A DNA stretch of 64,000 nt. It comes from Kallotenue papyrolyticum. GTDB taxonomy: Bacteria > Chloroflexota > Chloroflexia > Chloroflexales > Kallotenuaceae. The position numbers and the translations under genes are program-made. A model generated the notes under the pieces. It did not search any database. It was not told where the DNA came from and worked only from the letters and a program-made list of their open reading frames with translations. Shown here piece after piece: positions 35,543-44,051 of the stretch; positions within the stretch are counted from its first letter, which is position 1, and each line of letters begins with the position of its first letter. The DNA lies in NCBI RefSeq assembly GCF_000526415.1, contig NZ_JAGA01000002.1, positions 1 through 64,000 of the forward strand, given 5' to 3'.

Positions 35543-35659
35543 ATGCAGGACAAGGGTATGACGTTCGATATGACGATGATGCTGTGGCCAGTGTTGCTGA
35601 TCGTGTCGTCGCTGGTACCGGTGCTGATCGGGCTGCATGCCTATCGCCGCACGCGCTAG
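35543..35659 (+). CDS. 38-residue single-pass membrane microprotein
   Basis: The ORF reads MQDKGMTFDMTMMLWPVLLI and then VSSLVPVLIGLHAYRRTR: a short polar N-terminus, one transmembrane helix of about 20 residues, and a basic HAYRRTR end expected in the cytoplasm. It stands alone with its own upstream promoter candidates and a terminator 60 bases downstream, so it forms a monocistronic unit of roughly 220 bases. A longer reading in the same frame overlaps the previous gene and the promoter region and is not supported. The ribosome site is weak. No family recognised. Confidence 0.5.
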   Translation: MQDKGMTFDMTMMLWPVLLIVSSLVPVLIGLHAYRRTR

Positions 35660-35717
35660 CCCGATGTCCAGACCGCGTTCCAGGCCACGATGTAAGGGGA
35701 AGAGGACGGAGTCGGGG

Positions 35718-35738
35718 CGGACCTACGGGTCCGTTTTT
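35718..35738 (+). terminator. Intrinsic terminator of microprotein transcript
   Basis: CGGACC (35718-35723) and GGTCCG (35728-35733) form a 6-bp stem with loop TACG, followed directly by TTTTT. It isolates the microprotein gene from the octanoyltransferase gene that starts 48 bases later. Confidence 0.8.
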
Positions 35739-35785
35739 CTGTTGGTCTCACCTAGGCCCAATGTCGCCGACGGGTAGCCACACCC

Positions 35786-36607
35786 ATGCCACAGACACCC
35801 ACGACCGCGCGCCGTTGGCGCCTACTGATCACCCCGCCGATGAGCGGTGCCTGGAACATGGCCATCGATCAGGCGCTGGCCGATCTCTATCCCGCGCAGC
35901 GCCAAGCGACGTTGCGTTTCTACCGCTGGGATCCGCCCTGTCTCTCGCTTGGGCTGGCACAGCGCCTGGAACGCGATGTTGACCTGGCTGCCTGCGCCGC
36001 GCGCGGGATCACCATCGTACGCCGCCCGACAGGCGGCCGTGCCATTCTCCACGATCGCGAAGTGACCTATGCGCTGGTCACGGCTGTTGATGATCCACTG
36101 GTGGGCGGCGCAACCATCGTCCAGTCGTACCTGGCGATCAGCCGGGCGATCATCGCCGGTCTGCGGCGGCTGGGCCTCACGCCGGAGCTGGCACCGCGGC
36201 CGGCGACGCGGCATAGCAAATCGGCGGCCTGCTTTGATCAGCCCGGCGAGTATGAGATCACCGTCGGCGGACGCAAACTGGTGGGCAGCGCTCAGGCACG
36301 CCAGCGCGGCGTGCTGTTGCAACACGGCTCGATCCTGCTCCAGGCCGATAGCACAACGCTCGCCGCCGTCTTACGGCTGCCGCCGGCACTGGCCGGCGGC
36401 GCACTGCGCGCTCAGCTGGTAGCGCTAAACGAGCTGCTGGAGCAACCACCCACCTTCCAGAGCGTTGTCGAGGCACTGGTGCAGGGCTTTGAAGCGCACT
36501 GGTCGATCCGTCTGGAGCCTGGGACACTTACCGCTGCTGAACAGGCGCGCGCCGCGGAGCTGGTGCGCACGAAGTATGATCATCCCGCCTGGACGGCGCG
36601 GCGCTGA
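35786..36607 (+). CDS. lipM: Octanoyltransferase LipM-like (lipoate pathway)
   Basis: A 273-residue enzyme of the biotin/lipoate protein ligase fold. It transfers octanoyl from acyl carrier protein to a lipoyl domain (GcvH). Motifs are SGAWNMAIDQAL, RFYRWDPPCLSLG, RRPTGGRAILHDREVTYAL and the LipM-type SAACFDQPGEYEITVGGRKLVGSAQ with Cys near residue 150 and the Lys of KLVGSAQ. LQHGSIL follows. The Cys in ACFD favours LipM (octanoyl transfer) over LplA (lipoate salvage), but lipoate ligase is possible. Its last 28 bases overlap the end of the convergent metallophosphoesterase gene. Confidence 0.8.
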   Translation: MPQTPTTARRWRLLITPPMSGAWNMAIDQALADLYPAQRQATLRFYRWDPPCLSLGLAQRLERDVDLAACAARGITIVRRPTGGRAILHDREVTYALVTAVDDPLVGGATIVQSYLAISRAIIAGLRRLGLTPELAPRPATRHSKSAACFDQPGEYEITVGGRKLVGSAQARQRGVLLQHGSILLQADSTTLAAVLRLPPALAGGALRAQLVALNELLEQPPTFQSVVEALVQGFEAHWSIRLEPGTLTAAEQARAAELVRTKYDHPAWTARR

Positions 36608-37587
36608 CCGGCGCCGGTAGCACGCTGCAAGGTCAGCTCGGTGATCTCCGGCGGGCAGCCCAGACGCAGCGGATATCCGCCGATGCCGCGCGAAACGTAG
36701 AGCCACATGCGCCCAACACGCTGCAAGCCACGGTAGTAGCGGAAGCCGTGCCGGGGCAGAAAGGCCGGCCCCAACACCGGCAGCGCGAAATGGCCGGCAT
36801 GGGTATGGCCCGACAGTTGCACGTGCGCGCCCAGCGCGGCCACCTTGTCGGCGATGTCCGGCTCGTGCGCCAGCACGATCGCCACCTCATCGGGCTGCCG
36901 TTCGGCCATGGCCCGCATGATATCGTGCCGCGCTTCCCAGACACAGTCAACGCCGATGAGGCGCAGCGCAGAGCCGTTGATCGCGATGCGCCGCGACTCA
37001 TTGCGCAACACGGTCACGCCCAGGTCCGCAAGCTGTGTCGCAATACGCTCAGTGTCCACCCAGTAGTCATGATTGCCGAAGACGGCGACCACCCCGTGCG
37101 TCGCCCGCAGGCCCTGCAAGGCCGGGCCGACCTGATCGATGCAGCGCGCGAAGGCGACAAAGTCCCCGGTCAGCGCGATCAGCTGGGGTGGCTGCTGTTG
37201 CGTCCAGGCCACCGCACGTCGCGCGTTGGCCATGGTAAAGGGCCAACCCAGGTGGAGATCGCTGATCTGCACGATACGCACGCCATCCAGCGCGGGCGGC
37301 AGATCGTCGATCGGCAGCGTCATCCGCTCGATGCGTGCGCGGCGCGCGCCTAGCAGCGCCGAGGCCAGGCCGCTCATGCCAAGCATGCCAAACGCACCAG
37401 CTACGCCCAGGCGCCAGCGCCGTGGCGCGGCCAGGAACGTGGCGAGCCCCAGGCCACTGCTGAGTAGCCCGGCCAGCAGCCAGCGCAGGCTGACCAGCAC
37501 GCGAAACGGCGCGAGACTACCATCCGCTGGCGGGCACACCCCGAAACGCGGCTCGCGCCACCGCTCGTCTGCGTCACGAACCGTCAT
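36580..37587 (-). CDS. Membrane-anchored metallophosphoesterase
   Basis: A 335-residue calcineurin-like phosphoesterase with two N-terminal helices (about 29-50 and 55-75). Metal-binding motifs are in order: VQISDLHLG (near 107), GDFVAFARCID, FGNHDYW (near 168), LAHEPDIADK and LSGHTHAGHFALP (near 258). This is the YkuE/YaeI-type subfamily, thought to act on lipid-linked phosphates such as UDP-diacylglucosamine. It is last in the long minus-strand run starting at glmU, with a 14-base overlap with the ZnuA-like gene. The substrate is inferred at family level only. Confidence 0.88.
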   Translation of the reverse strand: MTVRDADERWREPRFGVCPPADGSLAPFRVLVSLRWLLAGLLSSGLGLATFLAAPRRWRLGVAGAFGMLGMSGLASALLGARRARIERMTLPIDDLPPALDGVRIVQISDLHLGWPFTMANARRAVAWTQQQPPQLIALTGDFVAFARCIDQVGPALQGLRATHGVVAVFGNHDYWVDTERIATQLADLGVTVLRNESRRIAINGSALRLIGVDCVWEARHDIMRAMAERQPDEVAIVLAHEPDIADKVAALGAHVQLSGHTHAGHFALPVLGPAFLPRHGFRYYRGLQRVGRMWLYVSRGIGGYPLRLGCPPEITELTLQRATGAGQRRAVQAG

Positions 37588-38554
37588 GCCTACCCCGCTG
37601 TGATGACTGTTCCTGCGCGGCGCGCCAGAAGGCCTGCGCCATGCTGCGCACGTTGTCGCGCATCAAGCGCACATAGCTCGCGTTGCCCAGCGGACGCAGC
37701 ATAGCATCCGGTTGTTGTCCTGGTCGCACTCCCGGCACGATGGTGGCGCCAAAGGCATCTACCAAAAGCGGCGTTTCAGGCGGCAACGCCGGAAAGAGGT
37801 TGGTCAGCTCCGAGGAAGCGCGCAGATCGATGCCATAGCGGCGCGCAAAATAGTACCAGCTCCGCTCCGGCGCCTGCATCGCCAGCCGCGGCGCCCGCGC
37901 GCCGCTTAGCCGCAACCGCGGCCAGGCGCGGATCTGACGCAGGATCCAGTTATCCAGGTTTTCCAACTCGCCGTTGTAGCGCTCGGCGTTGCGCCGGTAG
38001 AAGGCCAATGCCTGCGGGTCGGCGCGAATCAGCGTATCGGCGATCAGCGTCACAGCCAGTTGCGCGCCGGTTGGGCCGGGATCGAGCCAGAAATAGTTGG
38101 AAAAGACCATCGGCGCCAGGCGCGCGTCGTTCTGGGCCGGCACCACGCTCCCTACGCCGCGTTGGCGCGCGCCAGCAGTCTGCCCGCCGCCCTGCACCAC
38201 CTGCGCCGGCGCCATAAACTCGGCCAGCTCCAGGACGATCACGCGCGAGGGTTGGACGCGCGCCAGCAGCGGGCCCAGCCAGGGCTCCAGCCCCAGACCG
38301 TTGGCCAGCACCACGTCGGCGTCGCGCAGCGCGGCCAGGTCGGCGTCGCTAGGCACGTAGGTGCGCGGATCGCGATCCACCGGCACCAGCCGCGTCACCT
38401 GCACACGCTGCTGGCCCACCTGCTCAGCCCAGTCGGCCAGCGGCGCGATCGTCGCCACGACGCGCAACGGCGGCCGGGCCGGCGCCGCCGCGCAGCCTGC
38501 CAGCCAGACCACCGCCAGCACCGCTCCCAGGATCGACAAGATGCGCCAAAGCAT
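37574..38554 (-). CDS. ZnuA-like lipoprotein lacking metal-ligand histidines
   Basis: A 326-residue lipoprotein: signal peptide with lipobox LAGC (Cys near 21), then a TroA/ZnuA-type binding-protein fold (VVATIAPLADWAEQVGQQRVQVTRLV, then DAALRDADVVLANGLGLEPWLGPLL). In metal-binding relatives a His sits in the HDYxPSPxD loop and another in PHIWLDP; here they read PRTYVPSDAD and NYFWLDP, so both are missing. No permease or ATPase gene is adjacent. It may bind a different ligand or be a non-transport lipoprotein. The start at 38554 is fixed by the signal peptide. It is eight bases after the LmbE gene. Confidence 0.8.
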   Translation of the reverse strand: MLWRILSILGAVLAVVWLAGCAAAPARPPLRVVATIAPLADWAEQVGQQRVQVTRLVPVDRDPRTYVPSDADLAALRDADVVLANGLGLEPWLGPLLARVQPSRVIVLELAEFMAPAQVVQGGGQTAGARQRGVGSVVPAQNDARLAPMVFSNYFWLDPGPTGAQLAVTLIADTLIRADPQALAFYRRNAERYNGELENLDNWILRQIRAWPRLRLSGARAPRLAMQAPERSWYYFARRYGIDLRASSELTNLFPALPPETPLLVDAFGATIVPGVRPGQQPDAMLRPLGNASYVRLMRDNVRSMAQAFWRAAQEQSSQRGRHDGS

Positions 38555-38562
38555 GGCCCGCG

Positions 38563-39438
38563 TCAGACGTTGCTGCCGTGCGCGCGTACCCCGGCAAACA
38601 GATCGGTCTCTTCGCCCGGCGGCACCGGCACGCGCGACGCAACCCGAATAAAATGTTCGCACGTTAACAGCTCGTCGCGCAGATCCTCGGGCACGGCCAG
38701 CCAGGACCAGTCCGGACGGATCTGCGTGCGATGTACACGGATCGCTTCGAGCTTACGCGCCAGGTAGCGCGATACGTCGATGGTTGTGGTGGTACGTGGA
38801 TCATCGACGTAACCGCCGGCGTCGAAATCGGCTGCGTCCATGGGCGTGGGCAGCCCGCGTTCGCGCATGCGCTGCCAGACGGTCAGCCACAGCGCGCGGC
38901 GGAAGGAGATGTAGTAGAGCTTGAGCGGCGTCCAGGGCCTGCCCGCCTCCGGGTAGCGCCGCGGGTCGCCGGCAGCGTCAAAGGCGGCCACCGTGATGCG
39001 ATGCGCCTGAAGGTGATCGGGATGGCCATAGCCGCCCTGCTCGTTGTAGCTCACCAGCACCTGAGGGCGATAGCGGCGCACCAGACGCACCAGGCGCGCG
39101 GTCGCCTCGTCCAGATCCGCCTGCCAGAAGCATTCGGGATGCGCATTGCTGGGCCGGCCCATCATGCCGGAGTCGCGGTACCCTAGGAGTTCAAGGTGCT
39201 GCACCCCCAGGAGCGCGGCTGCCGCGCGCAGCTCCTCGTAGCGGATCTCGCCCAGGCGCGCATGGTGGTCGGGCGTATCCCATTCGGGAACCACGATCTC
39301 GCCCTCTTCTCCCAGCGTGCAGGTCACCAGCACGGTGCGCACGCCCTCGTCGGCGTAGCGCGCCAGCGTCCCGCCGGTCCCGATCGCTTCGTCGTCGGGA
39401 TGGGCGTGCACGATCATCAGGGTCAATGGTTCAGCCAT
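38563..39438 (-). CDS. LmbE/MshB-family N-acetyl-sugar deacetylase or amidase
   Basis: A 291-residue zinc hydrolase of the PIG-L/LmbE family. AHPDDEAIGTGGTL (residues 11-24) carries the zinc ligands HPDDE, and GYGHPDHLQAH near 138 gives the third. RDSGMMGRPSNAHPECFWQAD matches the mycothiol-pathway branch (MshB deacetylase and Mca amidase), and the length fits Mca/MshB. It may deacetylate a GlcNAc-linked thiol precursor or detoxify thiol conjugates. An MshC-like ligase is encoded at 59852-61027 in this window, which makes a thiol pathway worth considering. BshB of the bacillithiol pathway is the main alternative. Confidence 0.85.
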   Translation of the reverse strand: MAEPLTLMIVHAHPDDEAIGTGGTLARYADEGVRTVLVTCTLGEEGEIVVPEWDTPDHHARLGEIRYEELRAAAALLGVQHLELLGYRDSGMMGRPSNAHPECFWQADLDEATARLVRLVRRYRPQVLVSYNEQGGYGHPDHLQAHRITVAAFDAAGDPRRYPEAGRPWTPLKLYYISFRRALWLTVWQRMRERGLPTPMDAADFDAGGYVDDPRTTTTIDVSRYLARKLEAIRVHRTQIRPDWSWLAVPEDLRDELLTCEHFIRVASRVPVPPGEETDLFAGVRAHGSNV

Positions 39439-39520
39439 AGCCTTCTGTCCACAACGGTCAAGGCACGGCAGTGCCGTGCCCAGACAGCGCTTGCATTATA
39501 CCAGGCCCGGCTGCGTGGCC

Positions 39521-39958
39521 TCACGCGTCGGGCGTGCGCCCGCGCCAGGCTGCCGCCTCGCTCAGATCGCGCGCCTCGAAGCCGAAGGGCAGCAGCTCGC
39601 GCGGTGTCGTGAGGCGCTCCTCACCCGCCAGATTGGCCAGCAAGAGCGGCATCTCCGGCGCCAGCTCCAGCAACACCTGGCGGCACAGGCCGCAGGGCGG
39701 CACCGGTCGCTGCGCATCGGCAACCACTGCCATGGCCACGAAGTCGCGCTCGCCAGCGGCCACCGCCGCCGCCAGCGCGGCGCGCTCGGCGCAGATCGTG
39801 GCCGGGTAGGCCGCGTTCTCGACGTTGCAGCCGGGATAGACCTTGCCGGAGGCGCACAACAACGCCGCGCCGACCGGATAGCGTGAATAGGGCGCATACG
39901 CGCGCGCGCGGGCATTCCGCGCCAACGCCAGCAGTGCGTGCAGATCAACGTCGGGCAT
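39521..39958 (-). CDS. cdd: Cytidine deaminase
   Basis: A 145-residue zinc enzyme converting cytidine and deoxycytidine to uridine forms. Zinc and catalytic residues are in CNVENAAYPATICAERAAL (Cys and Glu of CAE near 56-58) and PCGLCRQ (two Cys near 89-92). YAPYSRYPVGAALL near 21 is the family start signature. Its ATG lies inside the end of the CorC-like gene (14-base overlap). It fits the nucleotide-metabolism flavour of this operon (prs, glmU). Confidence 0.95.
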   Translation of the reverse strand: MPDVDLHALLALARNARARAYAPYSRYPVGAALLCASGKVYPGCNVENAAYPATICAERAALAAAVAAGERDFVAMAVVADAQRPVPPCGLCRQVLLELAPEMPLLLANLAGEERLTTPRELLPFGFEARDLSEAAAWRGRTPDA

Positions 39959-41270
39959 CGCCTAGCTCCTGGGCCAGCGAATGTTCCTCATCGGCCACGG
40001 GACGGTGCACGATCTCGAGTTTGTCAGGGCGCAGGCCGCGCACCGAGCGCACCGTGATGGTCACCTCGCCGACGACGACCCTATCGCCCGGTTTGGGAAT
40101 GCGTCCCAGCTGCTCATAGACCAGGCCGCCCAGGGTATCGCCCTCGCCAGTCGTCAGCTGCAGGCCGGTTTCGTCGTTGAAGTCGTGTACCAGCACCCGC
40201 GCATCGACCAGCCAGGTATCAGGCGCGATCTGCTGCACCAACGGCTCTTCAACATCGTACTCGTCCTGGATCTCACCCACGATCTCTTCGATCAGGTCCT
40301 CGATCGTCACCAGGCCGGCGGTCCCGCCGTACTCGTCCACCACGATCGCCAGATGCACCTTGCGCGTGCGCATGTCGGCTAGCAGCGCATCAACTTTCAT
40401 GGTTTCGGGCACGAAGTAGGCCGGACGCAGATGCTCACGGATCGGCTCGTCCAGGCAGCCGTCGCGCAGCAGCGGCAGCAGATCGCGCACATACAGCACG
40501 CCGACGATATGGTCGATCGACTCGCTGTACACCGGAATGCGCGAGTGTCCTTCCTTGAGCACGACATCCACCGCCTGACGGATGGTGCTGCTGGCTTCCA
40601 GCGAGACAATGTCGATGCGCGGCACCATGACTTCGCGCACCAGCGTGTCGCCGATCAGCAGCACGCCCTCGATCATTTCGCGCTCTTCCTTTTCGATCAA
40701 GCCTTCTTCCTCGCCGACGTTGACCAGCATTTTGAGCTCTTCTTCGGTCACCAGCGGCGTGCCGCGCTTCACGCCCAACATGCGGGCGAGCGGCGTTGTG
40801 ATCAGGTTGACCAACGCCGTAATCGGTGTGAGCACCAGGCCCAGGATGTAGATGGGCCGCGCCAACAACAGCGCCGTGCGATCCGGAAAGGCGGTTGCGA
40901 GCAGCTTGGGCAACGCCTCACCCAGGATCAACAGCAGCAAGAGAATGAGGATCACCCCTAGCAGACGTTGCCACCATGGCGGCGCCAGCAGCACGGACTG
41001 CGTTTCCAGGGGTTGGGCCAGCAGCGCCAGCGCCAGGGCCGTCGCCGCGCATTTGGCCAGCGTATCCAGCGTCAGGGTGGTGGCCTTGAGACGCGCCGGA
41101 TCGTCAAGCAGATGGGCAATCAGTCGCGCGCGGGAGCGGCCCTCGGCCTGCAACAGGTTGAGCCGGTGGCGCGATAGTGCGGTGAGAGCTGCATCAGCCG
41201 CCGATGCGATCGCCGTCAGGGCGAAGCAGAGCAGCAGACCAAGCAGCTCGCCAGTAGGTCCAGGGTCCAA
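39945..41270 (-). CDS. CNNM/CorC-family membrane protein (HlyC/CorC type)
   Basis: A 441-residue protein: an N-terminal CNNM (DUF21) domain with three to four helices (ELLGLLLCFALTAIASAADAAL, LLGVILILLLLLILGEALPK, ILGLVLTPITALVNLI), a CBS pair (VMVPRIDIVSLEASSTIRQAVDVVL ... VHLAIVVDEYGGTAGLVTIEDLIEEIVGEI) and a C-terminal CorC_HlyC domain (DTWLVDARVLVHDFNDETGL). Members act in magnesium or cobalt efflux and membrane homeostasis. The likely start is TTG at 41270, with GGAGACC nine bases before it; a GTG at 41354 overlapping the prs stop would add a non-hydrophobic 28-residue leader without a ribosome site. Confidence 0.87.
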   Translation of the reverse strand: MDPGPTGELLGLLLCFALTAIASAADAALTALSRHRLNLLQAEGRSRARLIAHLLDDPARLKATTLTLDTLAKCAATALALALLAQPLETQSVLLAPPWWQRLLGVILILLLLLILGEALPKLLATAFPDRTALLLARPIYILGLVLTPITALVNLITTPLARMLGVKRGTPLVTEEELKMLVNVGEEEGLIEKEEREMIEGVLLIGDTLVREVMVPRIDIVSLEASSTIRQAVDVVLKEGHSRIPVYSESIDHIVGVLYVRDLLPLLRDGCLDEPIREHLRPAYFVPETMKVDALLADMRTRKVHLAIVVDEYGGTAGLVTIEDLIEEIVGEIQDEYDVEEPLVQQIAPDTWLVDARVLVHDFNDETGLQLTTGEGDTLGGLVYEQLGRIPKPGDRVVVGEVTITVRSVRGLRPDKLEIVHRPVADEEHSLAQELGDARR

Positions 41271-41353
41271 CGTTGGTCTCCAGTGACAACGGACGGCGCT
41301 ACGGAGCGTTGCATGCGCACGCGGTTCCGGGCGCGCGCCGTCGCAGAGCGTCA

Positions 41354-42292
41354 CTACATAAACAGCGTACTCAGGGACAGATCCTTGTGGATGCGCATGA
41401 TCGCCTCGGCAAACAGCGCCGCCACACTGATCGTCCGGATCCGCGCCGCCTGCGCCTCGGGCGGCAGCGGGATCGTATTGGTGACGATGATCTCCTCCAG
41501 CGGCGAGTCGGCGATCTGGTCAAAGGCCGCGCCGGCAAAGATACCGTGTGTGGCGCAGGCGAACACCCGCCGCGCGCCGCGCTCCTGCAGAACGCGCGCG
41601 GCTTCAACCAGCGTGCCGCCGGTAGAGATCATATCGTCAACGATGATCGCGGTCTTGCCCTCGACATCGCCGACCATCTCGATCACTTCGGAAACATCCG
41701 GCTCAGGTCGCTGTTTGGCGATGATCGCCAGACTAGCGCCCAGCCGCTCGCGGAAGCGATTGGCGCGCCCCACGCCGCCGGCATCCGGCGACACCACCAC
41801 CGGCGCCGACAAGTGCTTGTCGCGCATGTAGTCCACCAGCAGCGGCCCGGCCTGTAGGTGATCGACCGGAATATCGAAAAAACCCTCGATCGCCGGCGCA
41901 TGGAGGTCCATGGTCAGCAGGCGGTCGGCGCCCGCTGTGGCGATCAGGTTGGCGACCAGCTTGGCGGTGATCGGCTCGCGCCCGGTGGTTTTCTTCTCCT
42001 GCTTGGCGTAGCCGTAGTAGGGCACCACCGCGGTAATGCGCCGCGCCGAGGCGCGCCGCAGCGCGTCGATCATGATCAACAGCTCCATCAGGTGATGATC
42101 GACCGGCGCGCACATCGACTGGATCACGAACACATCCGAGCCGCGCACGTTCTCTTCGATCTTGACGCGCGTCTCGCCGTTTTTGAACTGGCCCACCAGC
42201 GCGCGGCCCAGGTTGAGATGCAGGTGCGTGGTGATCTCCCGTGCCAGCGCGATGTTGGAGTTGCCGGAGAAGACCTGTAATCGCCCTTCCAT
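41354..42292 (-). CDS. prs: Ribose-phosphate pyrophosphokinase
   Basis: A 312-residue enzyme making PRPP from ribose 5-phosphate and ATP for nucleotide, histidine and tryptophan synthesis. Signatures are FSGNSNIALAREI, GQFKNGETRVKIEENVRGSDVFV, PYYGYAKQEKK, LLTMDLHAPAIEGFFDIPVDH (metal and ATP binding) and the PRPP loop AIIVDDMISTGGTL. Length is standard. It lies 52 bases after glmU; the glmU-prs order is common in bacteria. Confidence 0.96.
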   Translation of the reverse strand: MEGRLQVFSGNSNIALAREITTHLHLNLGRALVGQFKNGETRVKIEENVRGSDVFVIQSMCAPVDHHLMELLIMIDALRRASARRITAVVPYYGYAKQEKKTTGREPITAKLVANLIATAGADRLLTMDLHAPAIEGFFDIPVDHLQAGPLLVDYMRDKHLSAPVVVSPDAGGVGRANRFRERLGASLAIIAKQRPEPDVSEVIEMVGDVEGKTAIIVDDMISTGGTLVEAARVLQERGARRVFACATHGIFAGAAFDQIADSPLEEIIVTNTIPLPPEAQAARIRTISVAALFAEAIMRIHKDLSLSTLFM

Positions 42293-42344
42293 AGCTCACC
42301 GACCAGCCGCGCGCAAACGACCGCCTCGCCAGGAAGGACGGCGC

Positions 42345-43760
42345 TTACTCGCCCGCGTGCTCATGCGTGCCTGTTCCGTGCTGCTCAACGATCCGCGCCG
42401 GCACACCGACCACCACCGCCCCAGCCGGCACGTCCTTGGTAACGACCGCGCCCGCGCCGGTGATCGCGCCATCGCCGACCACGACGGGGGCAACCAGCAT
42501 CGTATCCGAGCCGATCTTGACGTTCGCGCCGATGCGCGTTTTGTGCTTGCGCACGCCCGGTTCGGCGCGTTTATCGCCGTAGTTGGCTGTGATCGTGCCC
42601 GCGCCGATGTTGGTGTTCGGCCCAACTTCGGCGTCGCCGATGTAGGAGAAGTGGCCTTGCTTCACGCCAGGATGCAACCGCGAGCGGTTGACCTCGGCAA
42701 AGTTGCCGATATGTACGCGCGGCCCAATGTGCGCGCCCGGACGCAGATGCGCCATCGGCCCGACATCGCTATCGGCCTCGATGATCGCCTCTTCGACAAA
42801 GGAGGCCTTGATCACGCAGCGGTCGCCGATGTGCGCGTTCTCGATCACAGTGTGCGGCCCGATCACGCACTCGCTGCCGATGCGCGTCGTGCCCTTGAGC
42901 ATAGTACCGGGCAGCAGGATCGTATCCGGGCCGACCTCGACCTGCGTCTCGACATAGGTATGCTCCGGGTCGAGCACCGTCACGCCGTTGCGCATCAGCC
43001 GCTCCAGAATGCGGCGGCGCATGATCGCCTCGGCCTGCGCCAGCTCCAGCCGGTCGTTGATGCCCAGCGCTTCGGTGGCATCGGCCAGCTCGACGGCGGC
43101 GATGGCGCCAGGACCACGCTCGGCTACCGCCATGGCCACCAGATCGGTCAGATAGTACTCGCCCTTGACCGGGCTGGGCGTGAGGCGCTCCAGATGCGGC
43201 CAGAGCCAGTCGGCGCGGTAGGCGGCCACGCCCTGGTTGACTTCGCCGATCTGGCGTTGCTCGGGCGTGGCATCGCGCTCCTCGACGATGCCACAGACGC
43301 GGCCGTCAGCATCGCGCAGGATGCGCCCGTAGCCGCTCGGATCGGCGGGACGAAACGTGGCGATCGCGCCGACCACTCCCGGCTGATCGAGCGCCGCCAG
43401 CAGGCGCTGCACCGAGGCGGGCCGCAGCAGCGGATCGGCGCCGTAGAGCACCAGCACGCGCTCGACCTGCCCCTCCAGCAGGGGCCGTGCCTGCAGCAGC
43501 GCATGCCCGGTGCCCAGGCGCTCGCGCTGCACAGCATAGCCGTAGCGCTCGCCCCACCGTGCGCGCAAGTGGTCAAGCGTATCGGGCGCGAGCACCAGCA
43601 CGGTGCGCGCGGCGCCCAGCGCCGCGGCAAGATCGAGCACATGCTCAACCAAAGGCTTGCCCGCCAGCAGGTGAAGGATCTTCGGCAGGCGTGAGCGCAT
43701 GCGCGTGCCTTCACCCGCGGCCAGAATAGCAACTCCCAAACGTGGCGATGTGGTGGTCAT
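42345..43760 (-). CDS. glmU: Bifunctional GlcN-1-P acetyltransferase / GlcNAc-1-P uridylyltransferase
   Basis: A 471-residue enzyme completing UDP-GlcNAc synthesis. The N-terminal pyrophosphorylase has LAAGEGTRMRSRLPKILH (residues 12-29), LGTGHALLQA and VLVLYGADPLL. The C-terminal left-handed beta helix has many hexapeptide repeats (IGSECVIGPHTVIENAHIGD and following), with HFSYIGDAEVGPNTNIGAGTITANYGD as acetyltransferase active site. In the uridylyltransferase pocket, the usual GD(V/T)PLL reads GADPLL. The ATG is only seven bases after the T run of a strong hairpin and no ribosome site is seen; see the terminator entry. Confidence 0.94.
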   Translation of the reverse strand: MTTTSPRLGVAILAAGEGTRMRSRLPKILHLLAGKPLVEHVLDLAAALGAARTVLVLAPDTLDHLRARWGERYGYAVQRERLGTGHALLQARPLLEGQVERVLVLYGADPLLRPASVQRLLAALDQPGVVGAIATFRPADPSGYGRILRDADGRVCGIVEERDATPEQRQIGEVNQGVAAYRADWLWPHLERLTPSPVKGEYYLTDLVAMAVAERGPGAIAAVELADATEALGINDRLELAQAEAIMRRRILERLMRNGVTVLDPEHTYVETQVEVGPDTILLPGTMLKGTTRIGSECVIGPHTVIENAHIGDRCVIKASFVEEAIIEADSDVGPMAHLRPGAHIGPRVHIGNFAEVNRSRLHPGVKQGHFSYIGDAEVGPNTNIGAGTITANYGDKRAEPGVRKHKTRIGANVKIGSDTMLVAPVVVGDGAITGAGAVVTKDVPAGAVVVGVPARIVEQHGTGTHEHAGE

Positions 43761-43767
43761 ACACAAC

Positions 43768-43799
43768 AAAAAACAGCGAAACGCCGTCGCGTTTCACTG
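43768..43799 (-). terminator. Terminator between tRNA-Gln and glmU
   Basis: On the minus strand, CAGTGAAACG (43790-43799) pairs with CGTTTCGCTG (43774-43783) through ten base pairs (one G-U), loop of six, followed by TTTTTT (43768-43773). It is a strong intrinsic terminator for tRNA-Gln, but its T run ends only seven bases before the glmU start codon. Confidence 0.85.
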
Positions 43800-43918
43800 C
43801 TAGAAGACACGCTCGCCGCGCCCTCATGTACGCGGCTGCGCCATAGCGGATCGGTTTCGGACTGATGGTGCAAGTTCATTGCAATGAACAGCGCCCCGTT
43901 GCCCAGCGCGGCGGAGTT

Positions 43919-43992
43919 TGGCTGGCGGACCAGGATTCGAACCTGGATTAACGGATCCAAAGTCCGCTGTCCTACCCTTAGACGATCCGCCA
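43919..43992 (-). tRNA. tRNA-Gln (TTG anticodon)
   Basis: Cloverleaf on the minus strand: acceptor TGGCGGA pairs with TCCGCCA, the anticodon arm is CGGAC-TTTGGAT-CCG with TTG, and the T arm is CCAGGTTCGAATCCTGG. The CCA end is encoded at 43919-43921. It has its own promoter (44052-44080) and a terminator downstream. Confidence 0.97.
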
Positions 43993-44051
43993 CCGTCGCG
44001 CCGGGCACCACGCCCCGCCGGCATGCGTTGCCCACCGGAGCAAGCTTCCCG

